In this document: positions 1-8,601 of the stretch, in pieces
Numbering within the stretch: the first letter of the stretch is position 1
Layout: the number at the start of each line of letters is the position of its first letter
Assembly: GCF_039634365.2 (NCBI RefSeq)
Contig: NZ_CP155079.2
Span: 2,852,001 to 2,916,000 of the forward strand
Reading direction: 5' to 3'
DNA from: Mucilaginibacter sp. PAMB04168
GTDB lineage: Bacteria; Bacteroidota; Bacteroidia; Sphingobacteriales; Sphingobacteriaceae
DNA length: 64,000 nt
Made by a program: the position numbers and the translations under genes
The notes under the pieces: model-generated
Told to the model about the DNA's origin: nothing
The model's input: only the letters and a program-made list of their open reading frames with translations
Database searches by the model: none

Positions 1-1
1 C

Positions 2-1096
2 GCTTTCGATTTTATTTCTAAACCGCCAGATCTTAACCGCCTTTTAATTACCGTACGTAACGCGCTCGACCGCGGAAGCTTGGTTACCGAAGCCAAGGTA
101 TTAAAACGTAAGGTGTCTAAAGTTCGTCCTATACTGGGCGAATCGCAGTCTATTTTAAAAATCAAAGAAACTATAGATCGTGTTGGCCCTACTGAGGCCC
201 GTGTATTGGTAACCGGTGCCAATGGTAGCGGTAAGGAACTGGTGGCCCGCTGGTTGCACGAGAAATCGAACCGCAGCAATGGCCCTATCATTGAGGTGAA
301 CTGCGCCGCGATACCTTCGGAACTAATTGAGAGTGAGTTATTTGGGCACGAGAAAGGTTCATTTACTTCTGCTGTAAAGCAGCGTATTGGTAAGTTTGAA
401 CAAGCCAATGGTGGCACTTTGTTTTTGGATGAGATTGGTGATATGAGCCACTCTGCTCAGGCTAAAGTTCTGCGTGCTTTACAGGAAAGCCGTATTACAC
501 GCGTGGGTGGCGAAAAGGAAATTGAGGTGGATGTACGTGTAGTAGCGGCAACCAACAAGGACCTGCTTAAAGAAATTGAAGATGGTAACTTCCGTATGGA
601 CTTGTACCACCGCCTAAGCGTTATTTTGATACACGTACCGCCGCTTATTGAGCGCCGCGATGATATACCTTTGCTAGCAACCAGCTTTTTAGAAGAGATT
701 TGCAATGAATACGGTATGCCCACCAAACGCATTAGTGATGCTGGCTTAGAGGCGCTTAGAGCCTTGCCATGGACGGGTAACATTCGTGAGTTGCGTAACA
801 TGATTGAGCGCTTGATTATTTTAAGCGACAAGGTGATTACCGATAGCGATGTTAAGGCGTTTGCCAATCCATCGGCACCAGTTAGTGTAACGGCAGGTGC
901 GGCCGCTGCGCCACAAACCGACTTTGAGCAGTTTAAGAATTTTCAGGAGTATAAGGATTACGCTGAGCGCGAGTATATCAAATTTAAGTTGGAAAAGAAC
1001 AACTGGAACGTTTCCAAAACAGCTGACGATATAGACATTCAGCGAAGTCATTTATATAGCAAAATTGAAAAATTTGGTTTAAAAAGGGGCGAGTGA
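2..1096 (+). CDS. Sigma-54-dependent response regulator, NtrC/NtrX type (5' end outside window)
   Basis: The reading frame is open to the left edge. The first visible residues (AFDFISKPPDLNRLL) are the end of a receiver domain, so the gene begins before the window and the internal TTG at 80 is not its start. Next comes an AAA+ sigma-54 activator domain with Walker A GANGSGKE (about visible residues 71-78), ESELFGHEKGSFTSA and Walker B FLDEIGD. A C-terminal Fis-type helix-turn-helix follows (NVSKTADDIDIQRSHLYSKI). Such proteins hydrolyse ATP to open sigma-54 promoters when phosphorylated. The loop that contacts sigma-54, usually GAFTGA, reads GSFTSA here. The wording of the receiver end resembles NtrX. 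The partner kinase is not visible, and the target genes cannot be told from this fragment. Confidence 0.93.
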   Translation, partial: AFDFISKPPDLNRLLITVRNALDRGSLVTEAKVLKRKVSKVRPILGESQSILKIKETIDRVGPTEARVLVTGANGSGKELVARWLHEKSNRSNGPIIEVNCAAIPSELIESELFGHEKGSFTSAVKQRIGKFEQANGGTLFLDEIGDMSHSAQAKVLRALQESRITRVGGEKEIEVDVRVVAATNKDLLKEIEDGNFRMDLYHRLSVILIHVPPLIERRDDIPLLATSFLEEICNEYGMPTKRISDAGLEALRALPWTGNIRELRNMIERLIILSDKVITDSDVKAFANPSAPVSVTAGAAAAPQTDFEQFKNFQEYKDYAEREYIKFKLEKNNWNVSKTADDIDIQRSHLYSKIEKFGLKRGE

Positions 1097-1109
1097 TCTC
1101 CCCTTTTTT
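1081..1109 (+). terminator. Rho-independent terminator of the NtrC-type gene
   Basis: An A5G4 arm (1081-1089) pairs with C4T6 (1100-1109) across a 10-nt loop, and the stem is followed by T-rich sequence. The stop codon of the regulator (1094-1096) lies inside the loop, so the last codons are part of the terminator. Confidence 0.7.
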
Positions 1110-1229
1110 CATGACACTAAAATCTGGTGAGTACCTAAAATCAAGCAATTTTTAGCTGTTCAGTATATTTACCCACCTATCGACGTTTTAGAACAAAAAT
1201 TGTAGTCACTCAATCAGTTTGCATACAAA

Positions 1230-1251
1230 GTTGTTTATATGAGTAAACAAC
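1230..1251 (+). promoter_or_regulatory. Perfect inverted repeat just upstream of the DUF2158 start
   Basis: GTTGTTTA (1230-1237) and TAAACAAC (1244-1251) are perfect 8-bp inverted arms around a 6-nt loop. They end 6 nt before the ATG at 1258. The repeat could be an operator or an mRNA hairpin covering the translation start. It has no T-tract, and a terminator here would make no sense. Confidence 0.45.
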
Positions 1252-1257
1252 CTTTAT

Positions 1258-1440
1258 ATGCATAATACAGATATTAAAATTGGCGACGTTGTAAAATTAA
1301 AATCAGGCAGCCTGGAAATGACTGTTAGTGATATAGACGAAAACATGGTGAGCGTTATTTATTGGGTTCCGACAGTTAACGAGTTTAAAACCTACAACTT
1401 TTTATCGGAACTCTTAATGAAGACTAATCTTACTGCATAA
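1258..1440 (+). CDS. Small DUF2158 (YodC-like) protein
   Basis: A 60-residue protein whose core GDVVKLKSGSLEMTVSDI matches the start of the DUF2158/YodC family (a GDvVqLKSGGpkMTV-type motif). It is predicted to be a small all-beta cytoplasmic protein. The family has no firmly assigned function. Here the usual C-terminal end (F..e.L) reads FKTYNFLSELL, so the protein is full length. It stands alone between a terminated regulator gene and a frameshifted gene on the other strand. An inverted repeat directly before its ATG suggests it is regulated on its own. Confidence 0.75.
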   Translation: MHNTDIKIGDVVKLKSGSLEMTVSDIDENMVSVIYWVPTVNEFKTYNFLSELLMKTNLTA

Positions 1441-1653
1441 CGCTTTAACATTAGCTTGCACTAGCTGTTCGTAACTGCCGGGCATACTTCCATCTGTGGC
1501 TGAAATCAGCTTTATTACAGGCGTGTTTGCAGCCATAATTAGTATATGCTACGTGTTTCAAATAATCAATGAGGTTATCTGCCATCAGGCGCAGATGTGT
1601 GGCATAAATTAAATATAGTAGCCGAGCTGGGGAGCTTGCCTTACTAACCTTAT

Positions 1654-1955
1654 TTAAGCTTTATCGCTTACCAGGCGTTTGAGCAAGTATTGCGGGTTGT
1701 TGTAAGTGGTGCCACTAAATTCGCGATAGTATACGTTTACGATTTCCCAACCAAGGGTGGCCAGGTAATTAAGCCCATCAACCAGGTGGCTGTACTTTTG
1801 CACCTGCTGTGTTTTTGGTTAATGGCTTCGTTGTAAGTGGCAAGTGTGGCGCTATCCTCACCTAAGTCCAGTTCAAACTCTATCTTACTGCTAAATAACT
1901 TGGTGTTCACTTTAAGTATGCAGTATTGGTATAAGGCGTAGTTGCTGGTATTCAT
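1654..1955 (-). pseudogene. Frameshifted small protein, DUF4177-like
   Basis: Reading from ATG at 1955, the first frame encodes about 47 sensible residues (MNTSNYALYQYCILKVNT, then KIEFELDLGEDSATLATYNEAINQ). It then runs into an implausible tail ending near 1737. Shifting by one base at the T5 run (1812-1816; A5 on the coding strand) opens a second frame to a stop at 1654: QVQKYSHLVDGLNYLATLGW, then EIVNVYYREF and YLLKRL. The joined product of about 100 residues looks like a DUF4177-type domain (lxxLgxeGWexv...yLLkR). The full span is 302 nt, two over a codon multiple, as expected for loss of one A. Causes could be a real null mutation, a homopolymer sequencing error or programmed slippage. 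Confidence 0.6.
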
Positions 1956-2072
1956 GTGCGTTTTAAATTAATATCTGGCAACCAAGATACATCATTTATT
2001 CAAAAAGATTAGAAGTGCTTAGTTACCTCATTATTGTGTATAAAGCCTTTTTAGCGTAATTTAGCGTTCATT

Positions 2073-2750
2073 ATGTGCGGCAGGATAAATTTTGGAAGTA
2101 GCACGGAAACAGCCAAACGGCTGGGTGTTAAAGATGGCGAACCGGCCCGGTCTGGTGACCTGAACGCCTTTGCATGTAAAGGGACCTACATATTTGGCTT
2201 GGTTGATAAGGCACCTGACACGTTGCGTCATTTCCATTGGCCGCTGGTGCCGGCATGGTGCAACGCTTATCCTGAGTATCATACCCATAACGCCCGGAGC
2301 GAAGACATGGGCCAGAAGCCAGCCTTCAAACACCTTTTGGGTAAGCGCCATTGCATTATAGCCATTGATGGCTTTTACGAATGGGAACGTACCGGCACAA
2401 AAACACCTTACTATTTCAGCATGGCCGATGGCAGCCTGATGCTGCTGGCCGGATTGTGGGATTATAACACCCGGCTTGATACTCCCCTGCTCAGCTGCAC
2501 AGTTATAACCCGCGAGCCCAATCAAATGGTGGGCGAAGTGCACAACCGTATGCCCGTAATACTTACCCGCGCTGAGGCTGATGTATGGCTTAATACCCAA
2601 CTCTCTTACCCAGAGCGCGCCGAAGTACTGAAACCAATTGAAAATAGCGCTTTACTCAAAGTAGAGATCAGCAAAAGCATCAACAAGGCCGACAACAAAT
2701 CGGGCGACTGGTTCAAAGGGCCAGATGTGAAACCGTTGAGCCTATTTTGA
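2073..2750 (+). CDS. SOS response-associated peptidase family protein (YedK/HMCES, DUF159)
   Basis: A 225-residue protein starting MCGR. Cys2 is the conserved residue that, once the initiator Met is removed, forms a thiazolidine crosslink with abasic sites in single-stranded DNA. Other family landmarks are NARSED (Asn73), GFYEWE (Glu103) and HNRMPVIL (His157). Length and motifs are complete. The family shields abasic sites at replication forks. The protein acts in the cytoplasm on DNA and stands as a single gene here. No LexA box was recognised upstream, so SOS control cannot be shown from the sequence. Confidence 0.93.
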   Translation: MCGRINFGSSTETAKRLGVKDGEPARSGDLNAFACKGTYIFGLVDKAPDTLRHFHWPLVPAWCNAYPEYHTHNARSEDMGQKPAFKHLLGKRHCIIAIDGFYEWERTGTKTPYYFSMADGSLMLLAGLWDYNTRLDTPLLSCTVITREPNQMVGEVHNRMPVILTRAEADVWLNTQLSYPERAEVLKPIENSALLKVEISKSINKADNKSGDWFKGPDVKPLSLF

Positions 2751-2920
2751 AAGTTAGCTGCCTATCGTCAGCATTCGGTTGAATCTTAAGCGTAAAATGG
2801 CTTTGTACGTAATTCCCACTCCTTTGAAGAGCAAGGCATTAGATGTAATTGTTATTAATTCGCTTTTTAGAAACAGACGAACCAGTTCCTGTAATAATCT
2901 TCTAAAGCAATAACTTATGA

Positions 2921-3808
2921 TTATACATACTTCTGCAGACAGCTTTTAACCTGTCCCAAATACCCGCCACCAAACAAGTTCAAATGTAATAGCAGTGGAT
3001 AAAGGTTCCACAGATCCAACCGTTGCTGCCAGGCATGCGCTAAAGGAAAGCCTTCGTTATAAGCGTCGTAAAATGGCTTGTCAAAACCACCAAATAATGT
3101 AGTCATGGCTATATCAAACTCACGATTGCCATAACTTACAGCCGGATCGATCAAAAACGGCATCCCATTGTTAGCAATAAGGTAGTTACCGCCCCACAAA
3201 TCGCCATGTATAAGAGCAGGAGCTTCTTCCTCAAACAGACTACTCATGATATTATAAAGCCGATCAAACTGTTTTACATCCACATTGCTAAGCAATTGTT
3301 TATTTACAGCTGTCTGCACCATTGGCTGTAACCGCTCGTTGATGAAAAACTCTGCCCAGGTATTATGCATACGGTTGCTTTGCTGCAGCGATCCCATGTA
3401 ATTGTCATGGCCTAAGCCAAACCGGGCGGCCGTATGCCGGTGCATGGCTGCGAGCTGCTGACCTAAAAGTGCCGACGTGCTTGCAGATGGCTTTGTGCTA
3501 TCAATCCATTCCATTAGCAAAAAGCTGTGGTCTGCGTAATGGGCCTGTAAAACAACGTTAGGTACAGCTATTGTGTGCGTATTGCGGATGAGGTCAAGTC
3601 CCCGGCTTTCGAGCTCAAACATGTTAGGGTAAGCGCTATTGCTGTTCAACTTCATCATAAGCATGTTACCATCATGCATGCGCAAGCAATAGGCTCTGTT
3701 TATATCGCCTCCACTAACCGGTTGCATTGATAAAATAGTTACATGATGACCATAAGTTTTTGTCAAACAGCTTTCTATGCAATCAATTAATTGAACGTTC
3801 GGTTCCAT
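2921..3808 (-). CDS. Fructosamine/ketosamine-3-kinase family protein
   Basis: A protein-kinase-like fold enzyme of 295 residues. The N-lobe glycine-rich motif is SGGDINRAY. The catalytic loop is HGDLWGGN (about residues 201-208) and the metal-binding segment is LIDPAVSYGNREFD. The family phosphorylates sugar amines on glycated proteins (or free ketosamines) so that the adduct falls off. I start at the ATG at 3808 (MEPNVQLID) because an ATG 36 nt further up adds an unconserved leader and crowds the divergent lepA promoter. It is a single gene, with no clear terminator in the 170 bases that separate it from the preceding convergent gene. Confidence 0.9.
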   Translation of the reverse strand: MEPNVQLIDCIESCLTKTYGHHVTILSMQPVSGGDINRAYCLRMHDGNMLMMKLNSNSAYPNMFELESRGLDLIRNTHTIAVPNVVLQAHYADHSFLLMEWIDSTKPSASTSALLGQQLAAMHRHTAARFGLGHDNYMGSLQQSNRMHNTWAEFFINERLQPMVQTAVNKQLLSNVDVKQFDRLYNIMSSLFEEEAPALIHGDLWGGNYLIANNGMPFLIDPAVSYGNREFDIAMTTLFGGFDKPFYDAYNEGFPLAHAWQQRLDLWNLYPLLLHLNLFGGGYLGQVKSCLQKYV

Positions 3809-3863
3809 TATTTTCAAATTAGTTAAATCGGTTAACGCATACAAATTTATCGCCTTAAAAAGC

Positions 3864-3871
3864 TATTTTTG
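3864..3871 (+). promoter_or_regulatory. Bacteroidota -7 box (TATTTTTG) for lepA
   Basis: TATTTTTG fits the phylum's TAnnTTTG -7 element and lies 9 nt before the lepA ATG. If it is used, the mRNA would be almost leaderless. No convincing -33 TTTG was found at the expected distance, so support rests on the -7 match and its position. Confidence 0.4.
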
Positions 3872-3880
3872 CGTTTTGAA

Positions 3881-5668
3881 ATGAAGCACATCCGTAACTT
3901 TTGTATCATAGCCCATATCGACCACGGTAAAAGCACCCTGGCCGACCGCTTGCTCGAATACACCAAAACCATTACTGCTCGCGAAGCCCAGGCTCAATTG
4001 CTTGACGACATGGATCTGGAACGCGAACGCGGCATAACCATCAAAAGCCACGCCATACAGATGGACTATGTGCTGGATGGGCAGCCGTATGTTCTTAACT
4101 TGATTGATACGCCGGGCCACGTCGATTTTTCATACGAGGTATCACGCTCAATTGCTGCCTGTGAGGGTGCTTTGCTCATCGTTGATGCATCACAAGGCAT
4201 ACAGGCACAAACCATATCTAATCTTTACCTGGCTTTAGAGAATGATCTGGAAATTATTCCGGTACTTAACAAAATGGACCTGCCCGGTGCTATGCCCGAG
4301 GAAGTCAAAGACCAGATTGTTGACCTGATAGGATGCAAGCGGGAAGAAATCTTAGCTGCATCTGGTAAAACAGGTATGGGTATCGAAGATATTTTGCGTG
4401 CCATTATTGAGCGCGTTCCCGCCCCTGTTGGTGACCCCGACGCACCACTGCAAGCGTTGATCTTCGACTCGGTGTTTAACTCTTTCCGGGGTATTATAGC
4501 TTATTATAAAGTTGTAAACGGCGAAATACGTAAGAACACTAAGGTGAAGTTTATGGCTACTGGTAAAGAATATATTGCCGACGAAGTAGGTACTTTAAAA
4601 CTTAACCAGGTTCCTAAGGATGTTATCAAAACCGGCGACGTAGGTTACATTATTTCAGGTATTAAAGAGGCAAAAGAGGTTAAAGTTGGCGATACGATCA
4701 CTTTAATTGAGCGCCCGGCAGTTACTGGTATTCAAGGGTTTGAAGAAGTTAAACCTATGGTATTTGCTGGCATTTACCCGGTTGATACAGAAGATTATGA
4801 AGAACTTCGCGACTCAATGGGTAAGCTGCAGCTGAATGATGCATCATTAGTATTTGAGCCGGAATCATCTGCTGCGTTAGGTTTTGGTTTCCGTTGTGGT
4901 TTCCTGGGTATGCTCCACATGGAGATCATCCAGGAACGTTTAGAGCGCGAGTTCGACATGACGGTTATTACTACCGTACCTAACGTATCTTACATTGCTT
5001 ACACTACCAAAGGCGAACCACTTACGGTAAATAACCCCTCTGACCTTCCCGACCCAAGCAAGCTGGATTTTGTTGAGGAACCTTACATTAAAGCCAACAT
5101 TATTACCAAGGCCGAGTTTGTTGGGCCAGTAATGTCATTGTGTATTCAAAAGCGTGGTACTATTGTAAACCAGTCATATTTAACATCAGACCGGGTTGAA
5201 CTCATATTTGAGATGCCAATGGGCGAGATTGTGTTCGACTTTTATGATAAGCTGAAAACTATATCCAAAGGTTATGCTTCGTTTGATTACACGCAAATAG
5301 GCTACCGCCAAAGCGACCTGGTACGTTTGGACATCCGTTTAAACGGCGAACCGGTTGACGCCCTATCGTCATTAATTCACCGCAGTAACTCTTACGATTT
5401 TGGTAAAAAGATCTGTGAGAAACTGAAAGAGCTTATTCCGCGCCAGCAATTCGAAATCATTGTACAAGCCTCTATCGGCGCTAAGATTATTGCTCGTGAA
5501 ACAGTAAAAGCTTTACGTAAAGACGTAACAGCCAAGTGTTATGGTGGCGACATATCACGTAAACGTAAGCTGTTAGAGAAACAGAAAAAAGGTAAAAAGC
5601 GCATGCGCCAGGTAGGTAACGTAGAGATACCACAATCGGCGTTTATGGCGGTATTGAAATTAGACTAA
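3881..5668 (+). CDS. lepA: Elongation factor 4 (back-translocating GTPase LepA)
   Basis: A 595-residue translational GTPase with G1 [10 protein letters not shown]3 DTPGH and G4 NKMD, then EF-G-like domains II, III and V. The LepA-specific C-terminal domain follows ([20 protein letters not shown] near the end). Length is normal for the family. LepA binds ribosomes and is thought to help stalled or misassembled ribosomes recover. I chose ATG 3881 ([19 protein letters not shown]) over an upstream TTG because MKxIRNF is the family start. It is followed by its own terminator, which separates it from folD. Confidence 0.98.
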   Translation: MKHIRNFCIIAHIDHGKSTLADRLLEYTKTITAREAQAQLLDDMDLERERGITIKSHAIQMDYVLDGQPYVLNLIDTPGHVDFSYEVSRSIAACEGALLIVDASQGIQAQTISNLYLALENDLEIIPVLNKMDLPGAMPEEVKDQIVDLIGCKREEILAASGKTGMGIEDILRAIIERVPAPVGDPDAPLQALIFDSVFNSFRGIIAYYKVVNGEIRKNTKVKFMATGKEYIADEVGTLKLNQVPKDVIKTGDVGYIISGIKEAKEVKVGDTITLIERPAVTGIQGFEEVKPMVFAGIYPVDTEDYEELRDSMGKLQLNDASLVFEPESSAALGFGFRCGFLGMLHMEIIQERLEREFDMTVITTVPNVSYIAYTTKGEPLTVNNPSDLPDPSKLDFVEEPYIKANIITKAEFVGPVMSLCIQKRGTIVNQSYLTSDRVELIFEMPMGEIVFDFYDKLKTISKGYASFDYTQIGYRQSDLVRLDIRLNGEPVDALSSLIHRSNSYDFGKKICEKLKELIPRQQFEIIVQASIGAKIIARETVKALRKDVTAKCYGGDISRKRKLLEKQKKGKKRMRQVGNVEIPQSAFMAVLKLD

Positions 5669-5681
5669 ATGACAATGTGAT

Positions 5682-5725
5682 AAAGGACAAAAGATGCGAC
5701 AATGTCTTTCGTCCTTTGTCTTTTT
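5682..5725 (+). terminator. Terminator of lepA
   Basis: AAAGGAC...AAAGA (5682-5693) pairs with TCTTT...GTCCTTT (about 5705-5717). A T5 run (5721-5725) follows after GTC. The folD frame can be read back through this hairpin, but translation of it is unlikely. Confidence 0.7.
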
Positions 5726-5741
5726 AATCCTATGTCCTCAC

Positions 5742-6635
5742 ATGCAACTACTCGACGGAAAATACGTATCTGAAAAATTAAAGGTTGAAATTGCAGAACA
5801 AGCATCAGAATATTTGCAGCGCACGGGCCGCAAACCGCACTTAGTTGCTGTTTTGGTTGGTCACGATGGTGGAAGCGAAACTTATGTAGCCAGCAAAATG
5901 CGAAACTGCGAAAAGGTGGGTTTCAAATCAACCTTGGTACGATATGAGAACGATGTTACCGAGAAAGAACTTTTAGCTAAAGTTGCTGAGCTAAACCGTG
6001 ATGCCGATATTGACGGCATTATTGTGCAGCTCCCTCTACCCAAGCACATTGACCCGGAGAAGGTTACCGAACATATAGATCACCGTAAAGATGTGGATGG
6101 ATTTCACCCTGTAAATTTGGGCCGTATGCAGCGTAACTTGCCATCTTTTATACCGGCTACCCCTTACGGCATTACCATGATGCTTAAGGAATATGGTATT
6201 GAAACGGCCGGCAAGCATTGTGTGGTAGTTGGGCGAAGTAATATTGTAGGCTCACCTATGAGTATTTTAATGGCGCGCAACGCCCAGCCTGGTAATTGTA
6301 CGGTTACAATATGCCACAGTCGTACACCCGACATTAAGAAGTTTACACTTGACGCCGACATATTGATTGTTGCTATTGGCAAGAAAAACTTCATCACCGC
6401 TGATATGGTTAAAGACGGCGTGGTAATTATAGACGTGGGCATGAACCGCGAAACCTCTACCCTAACCAAGTCGGGTTACAAACTTTATGGTGATGTGGAT
6501 TTTGAAAGCGTTGCACCTAAAGCGGCATGGATTACACCGGTGCCTGGTGGTGTGGGTTTAATGACAATTATTGGGTTGCTCAAAAACACGCTGGCTTCAG
6601 CTAACCGCGATGTCTACCCCGAACTTGCTACATAG
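5742..6635 (+). CDS. folD: Bifunctional methylenetetrahydrofolate dehydrogenase / cyclohydrolase
   Basis: A 297-residue enzyme interconverting 5,10-methylene-THF, methenyl-THF and 10-formyl-THF in cytoplasmic one-carbon metabolism. The catalytic pair Tyr48/Lys52 sits in [13 protein letters not shown]. Also present are [27 protein letters not shown] and the NADP-binding [11 protein letters not shown]. The frame extends 16 codons upstream to an ATG at 5694, but that extension is translated from the lepA terminator and is not conserved. ATG 5742 ([10 protein letters not shown]) is the likely start. It is a single-gene unit by spacing. Confidence 0.97.
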   Translation: MQLLDGKYVSEKLKVEIAEQASEYLQRTGRKPHLVAVLVGHDGGSETYVASKMRNCEKVGFKSTLVRYENDVTEKELLAKVAELNRDADIDGIIVQLPLPKHIDPEKVTEHIDHRKDVDGFHPVNLGRMQRNLPSFIPATPYGITMMLKEYGIETAGKHCVVVGRSNIVGSPMSILMARNAQPGNCTVTICHSRTPDIKKFTLDADILIVAIGKKNFITADMVKDGVVIIDVGMNRETSTLTKSGYKLYGDVDFESVAPKAAWITPVPGGVGLMTIIGLLKNTLASANRDVYPELAT

Positions 6636-6742
6636 TAGCATTTCATTTTGCCGGTTGCTGATAGAATACCCCTATAGTGTTTCCACAAAGAATAATGTCC
6701 CGTTAGCTCCATTGCGAGTCGGCGTTTGCTTTTGCAGAAAGC

Positions 6743-7081
6743 TTATTTAAAAATACGCTTTACACCCTCCAGCCAGCTCTTTACTTCTATATATACTCCG
6801 TCGGGTTCATTCCTTACCGGATACACGGTTACATAATCATTTTGGCCAGGCGCGCCTCTACCTGTTTGTAAATCGTAAGAATAGCGGTGGTAAGGACAAA
6901 CAAGCTTTTCATCCTGGCACCAACCGCCGCTTAAATCCGCACCGGCATGGGGGCACCAGGCTGATAGTGCATAAACGTTTTTCTCATGAACTATTAAGCA
7001 TATAGTTTTGCCGCCTGCCTGCACTTTCTTTATCACCGATGCAGACAGGTTAAGGCCGTCGGCCACTTTATACCATGCCAT
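6743..7081 (-). CDS. Rieske [2Fe-2S] domain protein (ferredoxin-like)
   Basis: A 112-residue soluble Rieske protein. Ligands are Cys43-x-His45 (CPHAG) and Cys62-x2-His65 (CPYHRYSYD), which bind a 2Fe-2S cluster. It is as small as the ferredoxin subunits of ring-hydroxylating dioxygenases or the NirD-like electron carriers. No oxygenase or reductase gene is nearby, so the partner is unknown. It lies 8 nt downstream of the lipoprotein gene on the same strand and is probably cotranscribed with it. Confidence 0.9.
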   Translation of the reverse strand: MAWYKVADGLNLSASVIKKVQAGGKTICLIVHEKNVYALSAWCPHAGADLSGGWCQDEKLVCPYHRYSYDLQTGRGAPGQNDYVTVYPVRNEPDGVYIEVKSWLEGVKRIFK

Positions 7082-7089
7082 TTAAGCTG

Positions 7090-7845
7090 TTAAAAATCTA
7101 TTCTCAAGTTCATAAGGGACGGATTCTTGACCAGCTCATCCATGCTGGTTTGTAGTGTAACCTGCTTACGATCGGCCGATACTATTGCCTTCTTGTTATC
7201 TATTTTCTTAACCGGTTTGGCAAAGTTCAATACCACCTTGTAGGGCGTTTCGATGAGCATAGCCTTTGCCATAGCAAAGGTTGACTGCGTCTTTTTTAAA
7301 AACACTTTAAATTTAGCCATATCAATAACGCGACAAAATTTATGTGGCGTAACCTGGTAAGCATAAATATCCTGGCCAGCTATGAGTTGCTGGGCATTAA
7401 ACATATTCATGTTAGGCCTTTTAGCGTTCTCTTGATCGTACTTAGCTAATTTAGATAAACGCTGCAGATAATACTCCAGTTCTTGCGGACTATTTGCCTG
7501 ATGCCTAATGCTCACCTTCATCATGCTTCGCTTTAAATTCATATTTATGGCCAAGTTGCTGCTTTGCGCAAGCTTCATTTCCTCAGCGCTCATTTTGGTT
7601 TGGGTGCTATCTGGTAAGGCGCTGTACAAGTTCATTACCGTATCTTTCACCATGGCAAATTGCGGTGTAGATGCAAGCGAGTCTGACAGTAAGTTGTGCA
7701 GAACTGCAACTGCCTGGCTCATGTCAAAATCATACAGCACCTCGCATGTGCCGTTGGCCTTAAAGTTATAACGCTCAACAATATCCACACATGATGTTAT
7801 GGAGCAGGCAAAACAAACTATAATAAAAATGTAAAGTTTTTTCAT
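7090..7845 (-). CDS. Predicted lipoprotein, function unknown
   Basis: A secreted protein of about 251 residues. The likely start is the ATG at 7845 (MKKLYIFIIVCFACSITSC), giving a lipoprotein signal peptide with lipobox ITSC, so the mature protein begins with Cys and is membrane-anchored. An upstream in-frame ATG at 7872 would put nine polar residues before the signal peptide. The mature part starts DIVERYNFKANGTCEVLYDF, and no catalytic motif is recognised. The arrangement with the Rieske gene (8-nt gap) is probably an operon, although the products would sit in different compartments. Confidence 0.75.
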   Translation of the reverse strand: MKKLYIFIIVCFACSITSCVDIVERYNFKANGTCEVLYDFDMSQAVAVLHNLLSDSLASTPQFAMVKDTVMNLYSALPDSTQTKMSAEEMKLAQSSNLAINMNLKRSMMKVSIRHQANSPQELEYYLQRLSKLAKYDQENAKRPNMNMFNAQQLIAGQDIYAYQVTPHKFCRVIDMAKFKVFLKKTQSTFAMAKAMLIETPYKVVLNFAKPVKKIDNKKAIVSADRKQVTLQTSMDELVKNPSLMNLRIDF

Positions 7846-7925
7846 ACCAGTCATTTGTAAGTAATTATACAAATAATAACTTGTAGTTAGAAGTTTTAAA
7901 AATGTTTATGCTGCCGGGCTTTATG

Positions 7926-7933
7926 TATATTTG
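7926..7933 (+). promoter_or_regulatory. Bacteroidota -7 box (TATATTTG) for queE
   Basis: TATATTTG matches TAnnTTTG and ends 11 nt before the queE ATG at 7945. No clear -33 element was found. Confidence 0.4.
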
Positions 7934-7944
7934 CAGATTAATTT

Positions 7945-8568
7945 ATGGCACACGTAATACCAGAAGATGGCACACAGCTTCCGTTGATGGAAGAATTTTA
8001 TACGATACAGGGCGAAGGTTACAATTCGGGTAAGGCCGCCTACTTTATAAGGCTTGGCGGTTGTGATGTAGGCTGCCATTGGTGCGATGTAAAAGAAAGC
8101 TGGGATGCTGAATTACATGCCCTCACTCCTTCTGATCTCATTGTAGAAAACGCATTAAGATATCCCGCCAAAAATGTTGTAGTTACCGGTGGAGAGCCAT
8201 TAATATATAACCTCGATTATCTTACCGATAAGTTGCATCAGCATAACGTTAAAACATTTATTGAAACGTCTGGCGCATACCCCCTTTCGGGCCATTGGGA
8301 TTGGATTTGCCTTTCGCCTAAAAAGTTTAAAGCGCCCATGCCTGATGTTACCGCATTTGCGCATGAGTTAAAAGTTATTGTTTTTAACAAGTCGGATTTT
8401 GCCTGGGCCGAAGAACACGCCAGCAAGGTGTCGCCCGAATGCAAGTTATTTTTACAGCCCGAGTGGTCAAAAAGCAAAGAAATGATGCCGCTTATTGTGG
8501 AGTATGTAATGAACAATCCTAAATGGGAAGTTTCTTTACAGACCCATAAGTTTATGAATATACCGTAA
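7945..8568 (+). CDS. queE: 7-carboxy-7-deazaguanine synthase (radical SAM)
   Basis: A 207-residue radical SAM enzyme that contracts the ring of 6-carboxy-tetrahydropterin to 7-carboxy-7-deazaguanine, a step to queuosine in tRNA. The cluster-binding cysteines are Cys40, Cys44 and Cys47 (CDVGCHWC), the QueE spacing with three residues then two. The N-terminal substrate segment FYTIQGEG and the SAM-binding VVTGGEPL are present. It is the short QueE form common in Bacteroidota. The other queuosine genes are not in this window. The OmpA-family gene follows 33 nt later and may be cotranscribed. Confidence 0.95.
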   Translation: MAHVIPEDGTQLPLMEEFYTIQGEGYNSGKAAYFIRLGGCDVGCHWCDVKESWDAELHALTPSDLIVENALRYPAKNVVVTGGEPLIYNLDYLTDKLHQHNVKTFIETSGAYPLSGHWDWICLSPKKFKAPMPDVTAFAHELKVIVFNKSDFAWAEEHASKVSPECKLFLQPEWSKSKEMMPLIVEYVMNNPKWEVSLQTHKFMNIP

Positions 8569-8601
8569 CATTTTTGCCTTAAAATACGTATAGTATCTGT
8601 T

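Noticed and set aside
1414..1536. 40-residue minus-strand frame starting MAANTPVIKLISATDG
   Set aside because: It overlaps the end of the DUF2158 gene and has no promoter, ribosome site or known family. It is possible but not supportable.
2061..2600. Long minus-strand open frame opposite the YedK-like gene
   Set aside because: It is antisense to a gene with clear conserved motifs; its protein shows no recognisable domain and has the composition expected of a shadow frame.
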